From Deuterostichococcus epilithicus (lineage: Eukaryota > Chlorophyta > Trebouxiophyceae > Prasiolales > Stichococcaceae), in NCBI GenBank assembly GCA_033439295.1, contig JAVTLE010000007.1, positions 1,612,001 to 1,676,000 on the forward strand: a stretch of DNA of 64,000 nucleotides, written 5' to 3'. Within the stretch, counting starts at the first letter, position 1, and every line of letters starts with the position of its first letter. Under the pieces are notes generated by a model. The model did no database searches, was not told the origin of the DNA, and saw only the letters and a list, made by a program, of their open reading frames with translations. Position numbers and translations under genes: made by a program. Shown one piece after another: positions 21,201 through 32,214 of this stretch.

Positions 21201-24200
21201 GACCTGGAGGTGCGCGGCCCGGCGCCGCTGCGCTACTTTGGAGACGCGCTATGGGCGCCCGCCTTCGAGCAGATGTCTGCGAGTGAGTACAAGCGCTTTG
21301 TCTGAGGTCAGCAACTGAGCTGTACACGGGGTGCAGGGCTCCGCGGCTGGCAGCGATGCCGCAAATGCAAGGTCGCTGTGCTGGATCCACCCCTTTAGCC
21401 CCTCACGTAGCGTCTGAAGCAGTTGTTGAGACGGTAGTGCTGTTGGCTGCAAATTGGTTATATCGGCTCTTGGCCTGCATCCCACAACGAGCTGGCTTTG
21501 TTTGCAGGCCCAGAGCGGCGATATGTCATGCTTGGCGGCAAGGTGAGGATCCACCCTGTGGCGTGCTGCAGCATGTCACTTTATGCTGCACGGTCGGGTG
21601 CAGATGCTTTCAACTTGCCTATGCCACGGTGCTGTGATGGCCCCACAGCCCAAGTCCGCCTGGCATCGGTGGCACTACTGTGCAACCTGCCTGTGATTGT
21701 GCAGGGCGGCGTCGGCAAGACCAGCTCCGCGGCGTCGCTGGCCGTCAAGTTCGCCGCTGCCGGGCACTCGACGCTGGTGGTGTCCACAGACCCTGCGCAC
21801 TCGCTGTCGGATGCGCTCGACCAGGTGCGCGCTTGAGCAGCCTGCGCCTGGGACATGTGTCTGCCGGAGGGTCCAAGGCGGTGCTCCTCGTGAAGGCGGA
21901 CCCTCTCGAGCACCTGGTTCATGACGTGCTGGAGGTTCCACACCCTGGGAGCCACCTCTCCAGCGATGAGCAGGCGGCCTGGTGCGGCCGTGGCCCTGGC
22001 CCTTGCCACAGTGCCAAGCATCAGCGCCTGACGCGGCAGTTGGCTGGACGGGCAGCTGCTTAGCTGCCATGGAGGCTCGGGATGCCGCGGCAAGGAATGA
22101 GGTGTCACACAGGACGTGAGCGGAGGGGCGCCCGTGGCGGTGGAGGGCACCGACCTGCCGCTTTGGGGCATGGAGGTGGACGTCGAGCGGGCGCGAGCGG
22201 AGATCAAGGTGCGCCCTGTGCCGGCCTGCGGCCGCTGTTCTCCTGGATGAACAGAAGAACAGAAGATCGGGGCTCCCGGCACAATCTGATCAGCTCCCTC
22301 AGCTTCAGAGCTCTGCCCTGAGGCCACCTCGACCTCTCCGTGCGTCTGTGCGCCTGTGCGCCTGGGGACGGTTGCAATTAGGAAACCTGTCGATCGGCAG
22401 GACTGACGGCTTGGTCGCTCGCAGGCGGTGGCTGCGGAGGACAGCGGCAGCGGCAACAACAAGGCGCAGCAGTTCCTGTCGTCGGTGGGCCTGGGCGCCT
22501 TTGCCGAGCAGCTGCAGGACCTGAAGCTCAGTGCGTCCCATTGCAGTCCCGTCTGCCGCCTGGCGCCTGTCCGTGCCTGCGCCCCATGCCCGCCTGCCGA
22601 CAGGAGTCTTGCTGCAAGACAAGCCTCGAGGGGCAACTGGCGCTGTGATGCTGTCTGGTCGGGAAAGCAAGACCACCTTGCAGGGCCACTTCACCTGAAA
22701 GCAGCTGCGCCTCGACGGATATTCCAAACAAAGTGCTGCCGCGCCTGGGGCATGAGCCCCTCCATATTTGTACACCAAACAGCATCCTCGCATCCAGCTC
22801 CTTTCTGCTGCTGCTTGTCTCAAACCCAAGCGAGCTGCTGGATGAGCAGCCGCTGGCGGTGGATGGGGTGGTGGCCATCTCTCGATTGCAAATGAAAGCA
22901 GCATAGTCAGTCTGCACATCTTTCAGATCTTCGAATTCCGCAGGCGAGCTGCTGGACATGTTCCTGCTGGGGTCGGACGAGGAGGTGTGGTGCATCCTCC
23001 GCATTGATGGTGTTAAGCCTCTGGTCCGATGAATCAAGAACTGCAACCATCGTGCGTCATCCACCACTTCCTGTCTCCGCAGGCGAGCTGCTGGACACGC
23101 TGCCGCCGGGGGTGGACGAAGTAGTGGCCATCTCCAAGGTGGTGGGCTTCCTGCGGGCGCCCGAGTACGCGCGGTTCACCCGCATCGTGTTTGACACCGC
23201 GCCCACGGGCCACACGCTGCGCCTGCTCACGCTGCCCGACTTCCTGGACGCCACCATTGGCAAGGTGGGTGAGGCCTCTTCCCGTTGTGGCAATCGCACC
23301 ATCACAGATCTCACGGATATCCCACGTTTTAGGCTACAGGCAAAGGGCGCACAGGCACATTCGTTTGTCGCCCGGTGGCAAGCCAAGCCTGAGTACTGGC
23401 CAGCCAGATCTGTCTGTTGCAACATGTGGTGCGGCTGCGAGCGGAGTTGACGGGCGGGAACGGCGCACACGGACCTTCCTTTGTTGCTCTGTGGTGATCA
23501 CGCCTCACTGCGTGACCAGGCCCTCCTCTTCCGCCCTTCAGGTGGTGCGGCTGCGGGCGAAGCTTACTGGGGCGGCGGGAGCCATCAAGGGCGTCTTCGG
23601 CATCAAGTCGGAGCAGGACCCGGCCGTCGCCAAGCTGGAGGCCCTGCAGGTAACCGCCATCCCAGCCAGGGTCATCCGCTTGAGAATGGTATTGCGTAGA
23701 AAGCGGAGCAGCAGGACAAGGCCGCCGCCAGGCCAGAGGCGCACCAGGGCTGCGCCGCTTCCGGGTGGTGTGACTGTCCGAGAGGCGCTGCAGGCATGCA
23801 CCAGTGCAGGCGGTGGGACTGGTCTACCCTGCCGTCCAGGTGCCGCTCCCCCGCAGCACCCACGCACCGGATCTGGTGCCCGGCAGACCTGCCCTCCCCT
23901 GCCTGCGCCGCGCGCGCGCGCCTTGGGGGGNNCTCTTGTAAGAAAGGGGGAGGGGGAGCTCTTCGCAGGATCCACTGCCGAGCTCGTAGCAATGCGGGCA
24001 CAGCTCTGGCGCTGTCAACCCAGCGGCCAGAACGGCAGCTGGACCTGCCACCTGGCCGAGCACCAGCCGCCTCAGAGGCTTTGGCGACCGACCAAAAGGT
24101 TTGCGACCCTGCCCCCCCGCGCCTGCTGTTTTGACAGCCAGGTGGAACCCTTCAACCCTGATCTGCCGCAGGCGCGCATGGAGGAGGCACGGGCGCTGTT

Positions 24201-25212
24201 CCGCAACAAGGAGACGACCGAGTTCGTCATCGTCACCATTCCCACCGCCATGGCAGCCGCGGAGAGCGGCCGCCTTGCAAAGGTGCGCCTCCCGAGTGCC
24301 ATCCTTGGTGCCCACATCGTCTCGTTTCGCATGGAAGCCGCGCTCATCGTTCCCGCGGCTGATCGAGCGACCGCTCCGGCAATGCAGTGTCGCATCCCGC
24401 CAGCTCCAGCACGGGGCGCCCCACAGCCTCCTGGATTCGCCACCAGTGTTGTTCCACGCCTGCGCGCGACCACCCCACATGACGGACCCGCTCAGGGCAG
24501 GAGGAGGAGAGCACACCCGGAGAGTGCCACCTGCAAACCGTAGAACCTTCTATGCGACCCATGGCGTGTCATGTGTCCGCAGGCGCTGCGCGCCGAGGGC
24601 GTGCCGGTCAACGCCATCGCGGTCAACCAGGTGCTCGATGCCGGCGCCTCGCAGAAGTTCCTGGCATCCAAGCGCGCCGACCAGCAGCGCGCGCTGCACA
24701 AGCTGCGCACGGACCCCGCCCTCAGGTGTTTTGGTTTTGACCGAGGAAAGTCCCGCCGCTCTCCGTGGGGTCGAATCAGCCTGGGGTGCCGCGGCGCCGG
24801 CGGCGACGGGGCGGTCGGCCTGCGTCGCTGCTCGCTGCTGTTGCATCTGTGCCACTGGTGTCGGCCTCGTAGCGGCAGGGCGGCGGGATCTGCAGGCAGG
24901 CCGAGCAATGCAGGCTCTGCAGCTGGAACCACCTCGCCGGGTCCTCCGTTCCACCACTGCACACTTTGGTTCGGATTCATACTCCGGGATGCATTCCGTG
25001 TGCCGCTGGGGGCTGGAGGTGACGGAGGCTCCGCTGGTGGACCCTGCTTGGCACCCTTTGGTAGATTCCCCGTCCTTGCCAACAACAACCTGTAACACCG
25101 AGCTGATCCTACTCTGCACAGGGGCCTGGAGGTAACGGAGGCGCCGCTTGTGGATCTGGAGGTGCGCGGCGTGCCGGCGCTGCAGTACTTTGGCGGCATA
25201 GTGTGGAAGTAG
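18242..25212 (+). CDS. tandem GET3B/ArsA-type ATPase; two modules, possibly one spliced 760-residue protein
   Basis: Module 1 exons are 18242-18460, 18817-18911, 19041-19167, 19410-19658, 20152-20385, 20676-20834 and 21075-21305 or 21282. Module 2 exons are 21508-21542, 21705-21824, 22113-22208, 22425-22530, 23083-23264, 23542-23649, 24172-24282, 24583-24725 and 25122-25212. Both carry the deviant P-loop ([32 protein letters not shown]), [22 protein letters not shown] and a VEVRG- or LEVRG-type end. GET3 ATPases deliver tail-anchored proteins to membranes. The [14 protein letters not shown] block and the lack of a CxxC pair fit the plastid GET3B/ArsA1 branch. Exon 1 looks like a transit peptide (HAIRCRAS). 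Module 1 has its own TGA at 21303-21305. However, a GTGAGT donor at 21283 joins in phase to the AG before 21508, giving [12 protein letters not shown] and a continuous 760-residue frame, and module 2 has no good start of its own. Confidence 0.85.
20030..20070 (+). repeat. decayed copy of a GET3 module 1 exon start (exon at 20152)
   Basis: The AG acceptor plus about 40 bases resemble the exon beginning at 20152, most clearly through the GGGGGAGGAGTA core that codes KGEEYA. Similarity is roughly 70-75 percent and then fades. Confidence 0.7.
22830..22885 (+). repeat. first decayed copy of the GET3 module 2 exon at 23083
   Basis: Aligned without gaps, about 42 of 56 bases match the first 56 bases of the exon at 23083. 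The shared blocks are the GAGCTGCTGGA start and GTGGCCATCTC near the end. Confidence 0.8.
22944..22990 (+). repeat. second decayed copy of the GET3 module 2 exon at 23083
   Basis: This lies between the first copy and the real exon. The CGCAG acceptor and the following 19 bases are identical to the real exon, and the next 25 or so are diverged but alignable. Confidence 0.8.
23426..23458 (+). repeat. decayed copy of the GET3 module 2 exon at 23542
   Basis: The first 14 bases are identical to the real exon start, and about 25 of the first 30 match. The AG acceptor is absent before the copy. Confidence 0.75.
23931..23932. other. two ambiguous bases in a GC-alternating run
   Basis: Two N characters follow an alternating CG tract and a run of G. 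This is a sequencing or assembly ambiguity inside an intron of the GET3 locus and does not touch an exon. Confidence 0.95.
25009..25042 (+). repeat. decayed copy of the last GET3 module 2 exon (25122)
   Basis: About 29 of 34 bases match the start of the real terminal exon. It would encode [10 protein letters not shown] in both copies, after which the upstream copy loses similarity. Confidence 0.8.
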
Positions 25213-25995
25213 CGGGCGCCCCAAAGTGACGCCGGCGCTCCGCTGCTGCCCTCCGCAGCAATGCGGCAGACCTGCCACCCGTGCGGCGGCGCCGGCTGCC
25301 TCAGGCGCAGTGCTGCCCGCGAGCGGCGCCTCGTGGTGCGTGCCGGCCGGTCGGCACTCAGGGCTGGCTGGGCGTCATCTGCGGAGGCGAGGCGCGTGAC
25401 TCCGACCCGCTGAGCAGCAACGGACGCTGGCAGCCTGCGGATTTGTGCGGGCTTCCGTGCGGAGCCTTTGCTCGCGACGCAAAGCCTCCTGCAATGCAGT
25501 GTACTGACGGGCTCCCCGGTACACACCATGATGCGCTGCCAACAATGCGAGTGTTTTGTGTGTTGCTCAGCTGTGGCGCTTGTGTGTCACGTTATCGAGC
25601 AGGAACCCACTGTCTCGCTGCAGTGCTGGAGGTATTGCCGACCGGAGGCGCTTACAATGTCAAACAATTAACACAGCACAGTAGCCATGACGCCTTCTGA
25701 TTATTCGGCAACACAGAGGCTGCCCAAAATGGCTACAAACCTTGTTTGAAAGAATGCAAGCTGATCATCTTTCATGAATCGTACAAGGCAAGTGCACACC
25801 ATCGCCACACGAAACACACTCCTAAAATTCCTGATGGTCTTGTAGGATCGCCGTCGTTCATCGAAACGATGATCCTGCAAGACCACCAGCTTGGGACCTG
25901 ATGCCCTTCAATGAGCCAGCAAGCGATGAGCAGTCAGCGCAAGCCACTTGGGACACGCCGTCGGCCGCCCCATAACCGCCATGACTCACAGCAGC
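25213..25995. other. 3' flank between convergent genes
   Basis: This lies between the GET3 stop and the bZIP stop. Base composition drops after about 25650 and no exon-like frame stands out. No RNA gene is recognised. Confidence 0.4.
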
Positions 25996-28900
25996 TCACT
26001 CCGCGTTCGACATGACGCAGTCTCCTGACAGGCCGCACGCGCCGGTGTCGCCGCCAGCAACGCTGCTGTCCATGCGGCTGCCGCCGGCGGGCTCTGAGCC
26101 GCTGAGACTGCTGTGCGCCTGAGGGCACGGGGCACCCTGCAGCAGGCTGTGGTAGAAGGCCGCCTCGCGCAGCATTGCTGCCTGCAGCACCTCCAGCGCC
26201 GCATCGTACTCGTTCCTGCGACAGACACGATGTCGGGTTGGCGCGTGGCAGAAACCCCCTCAGAGAGTCAGCCAGCTGCGTTTTGGTGCTGCCTCGCCCT
26301 TGTAGTATGTACACTATTGCACAGCTTCTGGTTGGCCAACCCAGGCGGGACTTGGCACCGACAAACTAGGCTTGCTTCAGCTAACGGACGCAGTGGCAAG
26401 CAACATAGTGACGCAAGCAAGGCGTCAAGTCCGGCCAGCTGTCCTGGCGCAGCGCACTCACCGGCGCTCGCGGGCGGCGAGCGCTGACTGGCGATTCTTC
26501 TCACGGCGGATTGCCTTCCGGCGGCTGTCCTCGTCGGGCATACCCGCCAGCGCTGCCTGAAGCTCCTCCGTCATGCGGAAGTGTGTGTCCGCATTCCAGC
26601 CCTCCGCCATGTCTGCGCATTGCAGGGACGAGTGCTCTAAGCTGGGTTCGGCGGTAGGCTCACTGTTCAGGCGACCTGCTCGCCCCCGCACTGCAGGAAG
26701 GTGTGTGTGCGCCGCAGGTGCACAGTGCGAACGGCATCCCTCTGCACAGACACCTCAGAGTCCGTTGAAGTCAAGGCCAGGGAACGCAGCCCACGCTCAC
26801 CATCTCTTGCAGCGTCCACGCGGGCCTGCGCGCCCTGCAGTGCCTCGTGCAGCTGCCCCAGTGTGGCTGCCGTTGATGTCTGGCAGCTCGGAGTTCCCCC
26901 GGCGCCCTCCAAGTCAGCTGCTTCCGGTGCTTTTCTGCCTCTGCCGCCGCCGCCGCCATAGGCTGCGTCCCGCTGCCTGCCGGCGCCGCGCGGGTTGCGC
27001 AGCCGTGGGGGTGGGCCGCTGGCGGCCTGTGCCGCTGCCAGCGCCGCAGCCGCCGAAGGCTTGAGTGGCCGCTTGCCCCGGACGGGCGCCCGCCGTTTGG
27101 TGCGCTGCCGCTGCGGCGACAATGGGCTGCTGCCCTGCACCTCGGAAGACGTCGCAGGGCTGGCCTTGCCCAGCGTCGGCTGCGACGCTGTGCTGCCACG
27201 CCTGCTGGCCCCCTCGCCGCCGTCGGCCCCGCTGCCAAGGCTGGCGCTGTCGCTGCCGTCAGGCGCTAGCGCGCTCAGCGATGCCGCGCGCTGCGGCGGC
27301 GAAACGGAAGGGTGCTGACCCGACGTCGCTGCGATGTCCAGCTGCTCCCAATTCCGCTGTTGCATTGCGGCCGCGCTGCTGGACGTCCACTGCTCAAGAC
27401 TGCTGTCTGACGTGTGCCTGCTGCTGTAGCCCCCCTGCGGCGCACTTCAACAAGAATGTGAGGCGCCATCGATGCAAGAAATCAGGCCTGCATCAGCCTG
27501 GCAGGTCGTGGTGGCGACAGTAACGGGCAGCATTGCTTGCCGCCCTCAATGCGTCTCGAGCCCGCGCAAACGTCAAAGGCGCAGGAGCCTGACCCTCCGG
27601 AATCACGTTCGTAGATCGAATGTTGCATATCAGAAACCGCCCTTGGGGAACCGTGCCTGGTAGAGGGGCCAAGAAGAATGCGACGTCATCGCGCGCGGCT
27701 CCGACTGGCTGTCTGGAAAGGTGAGGTCCTGGAAACCCGCCTCCCAGGTCAGGGCTGCACCGGACCCATAAACTGCATTTTGGTGCAGTGAGAGGCACAG
27801 TGATAGAGGCAACACTTTGACATGCCTGTGCATCCCTGCGGCCTTGGTCTCACCGCCGGCGTGCGGTCACACCTCGAAGGGGTGGTATCGACAACAAAGG
27901 AAATGTTCGAAACGTTCGGCTGGTCATACGTGAAGCTCGAAGCAGGGGGATGGAATAGGCACCACCATGAGCTGAGCAAAGGCCTTACATGCCAGGCCCG
28001 CAGCCGCAGTCCACTGCGGCGGCGGCGGGGCCTCTGCAGCCTGCTGCTGCCACTGCCGCCGCTCGCAGAGCTGCTGCTCATCATAATATTGCAGCTGGTA
28101 CTCCATATAAGGCTGGCACCGAGCCTCGTGCAGCTCCTCCGCCATCTGCTGCTGGAGCTCGAGTTCAAGCCCCGAGAGCGGTGGCAGACCATGCTGCTGC
28201 GGGTCCAAAGCCGCTGCTGCCTGACATAAGGGAAGCTGAAGGTATCAGGAGAGGGTTAGCTCCCTTGACATGGCCCGGTCACTGTGCAAACAGGACAAGC
28301 AGGGCGGCCGTGTGTTGCAGTCTTGGACCCTGCGACTGGGTCTGCTCAGCAAGACCGACCTCAGTGTCGAGTGCCGGCAGTCCATCCGCAAAGGCTGCAG
28401 CGCACACCGCCTGGTCAGCGTCGTAGCGCATGACCATGGCCTGGGCGTCAGCGAGCGCCGAGTCTGGCCGCCCGTGCGGGCTGCTGCTGGGGAGGTAAGT
28501 GATGGCAGCGCCATTGCCGTTGCCGGCGTTTTCCACAGCCAAGCGCTGCCCCTGCCCGTTGAGCCACGTGTGCCGGCGGCTGTCGAGGTTCTGGGCTGGC
28601 AGGGCACTGGGCGTTGCGTCGGGGGACGCCGCGGCTGCCGCAGAGAGCGCGGATGCTGACAGTGCGTCGGGGTAGCAGCCCATCGGATTGGAAAAGCCGA
28701 TTGTCGCATTGAGCGGCGGCGGCGCAGTCTCCGCAACCCCTCGCGGGCGGCACTCGTGCAGCGCTGCGCCGGTGGCGTAGGCGCCATGCACGCTGTTGCT
28801 GCGGCTGCTGTCGCAGCTGTGCAGCGCAAAGTCGCCGAGCTGTGCTGTGGCGTGCCTGAGGCCGGCGTCCGACGAGTCCGGCGACAGCGTCGCCGCCTCA

Positions 28901-29205
28901 TAGGGCTGCCGCTGCAGCGCAGGCAGCGGCACAGCCTCCCGCAGATGCCTCCGCACCTCCTGCTGCTCTGCCAGCACCAGCAGCTGCGTCTCCGGGGCGG
29001 CAGCGCGCCTGAGCGGCGTAAGCTGTACACCAGGCCGGGAGGGCGGCGCCTGCGCGGAGGTCGCGGCGGGGTGGCGCACGGGACTGTCTGAGGCGGGCCA
29101 CGCCGTGTGGGGTGCCGATATCGTTCTGACGGAAGTTCTAGGGTGGCTGCCGCCGCCGGCGGCCCTGGCACCGGCGCCGGCCGCAATCACCTCGCCCCAG
29201 CTCAT
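25996..29205 (-). CDS. bZIP transcription factor with long low-complexity N-terminus (predicted 701 aa)
   Basis: Predicted exons on the minus strand are 29205-28360, 28220-27966, 27434-26801, 26612-26462 and 26215-25996, with all phases closing. The DNA-binding basic region reads SRRKAIRREKNRQSALAARE. It fits N-x7-R and then x9 to the first zipper leucine, the bZIP spacing, and the zipper continues across an intron as EYDAALEVLQAAMLREAAFY. The zipper is short, with leucine, methionine and tyrosine at heptad positions. The region before it is Ser/Ala/Pro/Gln-rich, with basic patches such as RQRTKRRAPVRGKRPLK, typical of an activation domain and nuclear signal. The bZIP core and the exon 27434-26801 are well supported. 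The two upstream exons are joined by phase and strand only, so the protein may start later or earlier. Confidence 0.7.
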
Positions 29206-30017
29206 GCTGGCGTGCCGGAAATGTCGCGGCGTGCGGTGCTGTGCTGGCGGCATCGCCAGGTCCGCATGCTGGGGCGGCCGAGCGAGCTCTTGCCGCAAGG
29301 GCTGCTTTCGGCAAGGCTGGCGCGCATGAGCGAAGGCGTGCAGCGGCGACGGCGGCGCGGCAGCCTCATGCCCGGCACCGCAACTGCAAATTCAGCAAGC
29401 TCGATTGTGCAGGACACTGGCGATCCTCATCGGGTGCGCCCGAGCGCTTTTGAGAAGTTCTGTACCATGACACGTCAAGAGGAATGCTGCTGCAAAGAGG
29501 AATGCTGCTGCTGCTGCTGCCCGCTGGTGTACCTGATAGGCGGTAGGTCGCGTTCGCCAAACGTCGAACCCGACGCAAATCGAGTCTGCTGAATGGAGCC
29601 GCCGGATCCTCCATCGCATAACGCTTGCGTCGCGCCTGCGAAGCCGTACACGACAACCTGTCATACCGCACGCTTGAGCTCCCGCGCTGTCTGTCCAGTA
29701 CACTTGAGACGGGCACAGCGCTCGACGCCGAGCGTGTCACCGATTTGCTAGCTGATCCAACACACCCCTCGAATTGTTGCTCCGCAGGACCTCTCAGATC
29801 TTCTTGGGAGGTTAATTGGTGATAATTTTCCGGTTCACAGGTGCGCCAGTCAGTACGGCACGCTATTGCCGGGCATGCAGCCGGATGCACGCAGAACGTT
29901 GATGTTGTCAATCATTCGTGTGCGCCAGGCTTGGGTGCGGTTATCAGACCTTGAAGGGTTGGCCCTGACATGGCAGTGCAAGTATGTGTCCAGGTGTCCA
30001 TGAAAACTCCAACATCC

Positions 30018-30347
30018 TCACCAAACGACGCGGGGAAGGCGAGCGGCCAGCAACCAGGAGATAAAGTTGTACGCACCGTCCAAGAACGTCTGGGGCACGT
30101 CCAAGTCATCCCAGCCGAGGCTTTGCAGCAGGTCGACTTGGAAGAAGGGCTCAAGCTCGTCGGACGACGGTTGCTGCTGTGCACGTGCTCCGGCCGCCTG
30201 CTGAGGCTGCTGCTGCGGAGCGTTGACGTAGGTCACGCCGGCTGCGGCCAGCCGGCGCACATACGCGTCATAGTGCAGCGCGTCTGCCATTTTATTCGCC
30301 CAGCAGCCCCCGCCGTACCGACGGACCAGCGCGTCGGCCTGCCCCAT
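30018..30347 (-). CDS. hypothetical small protein (about 90-109 aa)
   Basis: A single open frame ends at a stop at 30018-30020. Two in-frame ATGs are possible, 30347 and 30290, the latter giving MADALHYDAYVRRLAAAGVT. The middle is glutamine-rich and the end reads DVPQTFLDGAYNFISWLLAA. Codon third positions are GC-rich, as in real exons here. The sequence GACG/GTGCGT near 30075 could be a splice donor, so this may instead be a first exon of a longer gene, possibly the bZIP gene downstream. No family is recognised. Confidence 0.4.
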   Translation of the reverse strand: MGQADALVRRYGGGCWANKMADALHYDAYVRRLAAAGVTYVNAPQQQPQQAAGARAQQQPSSDELEPFFQVDLLQSLGWDDLDVPQTFLDGAYNFISWLLAARLPRVVW

Positions 30348-32100
30348 GAGCTTTGGGCAGCGCAGGAGCCGACAGCATGTCGCAGACAAAGCTGAAGACC
30401 TGTTGCGCGATCCTTCCGTGGGCTAGGGCCTGCCTTGCAACATCCCGCGAGCCAATTTTGTTTCTGAGCAGCATTCTAAAGAAAATGCTCAATCTTGCGC
30501 GAGATCCGCGAAACAAGCTGGGGCTGGTCTAATGCACTTGTGCGACACAAGCAGCAGAATGGCGTTGGGCAGCACGCTGCGCGAGCTCAGGATCCCGTAC
30601 CGGTTGGAGGCACTCAATACGCCGTAGGTTTTAGATCGATCAGTCATACGGCAGTACAATGCTGCTCTGGCACATGCATTGGAGGGCCAAGTGGCGAGTG
30701 CCCAAGTTCGCATACGGGACAAAACGCGAGGATGCCAGATAGGCTAGTGTCCTACTCCCGACGACGGAGAGTGTCTCCAACGCGCAAGCGGGTAGAATGA
30801 CGAAGCCAGATGTGGTGCTTCAATTGCGAATTTCATTGCACAGAGGCAGTAAGTCCAGCTACCAGAATTTTGTTGCAATTCACCGGGAGAAACCACGCAG
30901 CAAACATCGTCGAATTGCAGAGGTGAGAACAATACACTGTGCTGCGACTGCAAGCTGCAGCAGGCATGCTAGGCCTAAAGTGCCTTGCATTAATGTGCCT
31001 TGCACCCAGCCCGCAATGGTGGCAAGAGGGACGTGTCTGTAAGGTCTTGCAACCGCTGCGGACGGCAACACAAAAAGCATGCCGCACACCCCAGCGACAT
31101 GCACTTGTTCACATGGTCATGATGCTCACGCCCCGGCGTAAGCGCTGTTGTTCCGGTCACAAGCCGATGGACTGGCTTACAAGTTTGACCTCCATTTCAT
31201 TAGCGTCCTGGCAATTCACTCATCCTCATTGCCGGAAGGTACCGCGGTCATCGGGTGGCAGTGCGGCATCAGAGACCGCGGGCAGCCCAAGGGAGGAACC
31301 TGGAAGGAGCTCCGGCTCCGTCTGCAGTCCAAAACCGCCAGTGTAACTTATGGAGCCCTGAGCAACCCGCCCGAGCGCCCTGCAGCGCGGCCGTCATGAT
31401 CATGCACATGAGCGCAGCCAGGGAGCAGAGCGCAACAGGGGCGGCACCTGGGCTGCCGCGACGGTGAGGAGGCATGCGTGCCGCCGTCAGGCGCGCTGAT
31501 CGGCCGCCGGCAGCACCGACGCCTCCACGGCGTGCGCCACTGCGGCAAAGCGCCCCAGCAGCGGCGGTCGCACTGCATCCTCCCGCTGCGGCACACAGCA
31601 GCACACTGGCATCAGCAAGCACATCGAGGAGGAGCTCCAGGCCGCAGGGGCACTAGTGATTGGGCCACAATCGGACGGCTGCGGCTGCCACCAGCAGGCG
31701 GCAGGGGGACAGGCTCGGCTCGGGACCGCCAGCCGAAAGTGTATGCAGTAGCAGGGCGCGCAGCCTGGACGACCTTGCCAGCTGGAAGTGAATCACAAGT
31801 CAGTGGGACCCCTGAATTAGGGGATAGGATCAAAGAGAAACCAACCTTGCGCTTGCCGGGCGTGGCGCGGCCTGGTGACGCCGGTCTGCTGCGCGCTGAG
31901 TGCGAGGGGCTGCAGGGCGGCCGCCGCAGCTGCAGCATGGGCGCGCATGCATGTCAGTACCAGAGATGCACCGAGGCAGTGCACAGACAGCGGGGAACAC
32001 AGCAATGCCCTGCACTGCGGACGCGGCCTGACGGGGGCGCCCATGCCGCAATGCACCCGGAATTCGGCACAGGCGGCTGCTGGCGCGACGGCCCCAAGTT
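30348..32100. other. no confident gene
   Basis: Composition is mixed and open frames on both strands lack a coherent exon pattern. A minus-strand frame at 31269-31622 carries a hydrophobic stretch (VALCSLAALMCMIMTAALQG) that could be a signal or membrane segment, but no exon partner was found. I cannot support a gene here. Confidence 0.3.
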
Positions 32101-32214
32101 AGACTACAGGAGCAGAGCAGCCAAAGCCGATTGGCAAGCTGGCCTCTGCAGCACTGCTGCGTCTGCGAGGGTAGTATGAACAAGGCACCCTGCTGACGCG
32201 GCGCGGACTGTCTG

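Noticed and set aside
21306-21507. Promoter and first exon of an independent second GET3 gene
   Set aside because: Only about 200 bases lie between the modules and no start with a good donor leads into module 2; in-phase splicing from module 1 fits better. It is not excluded.
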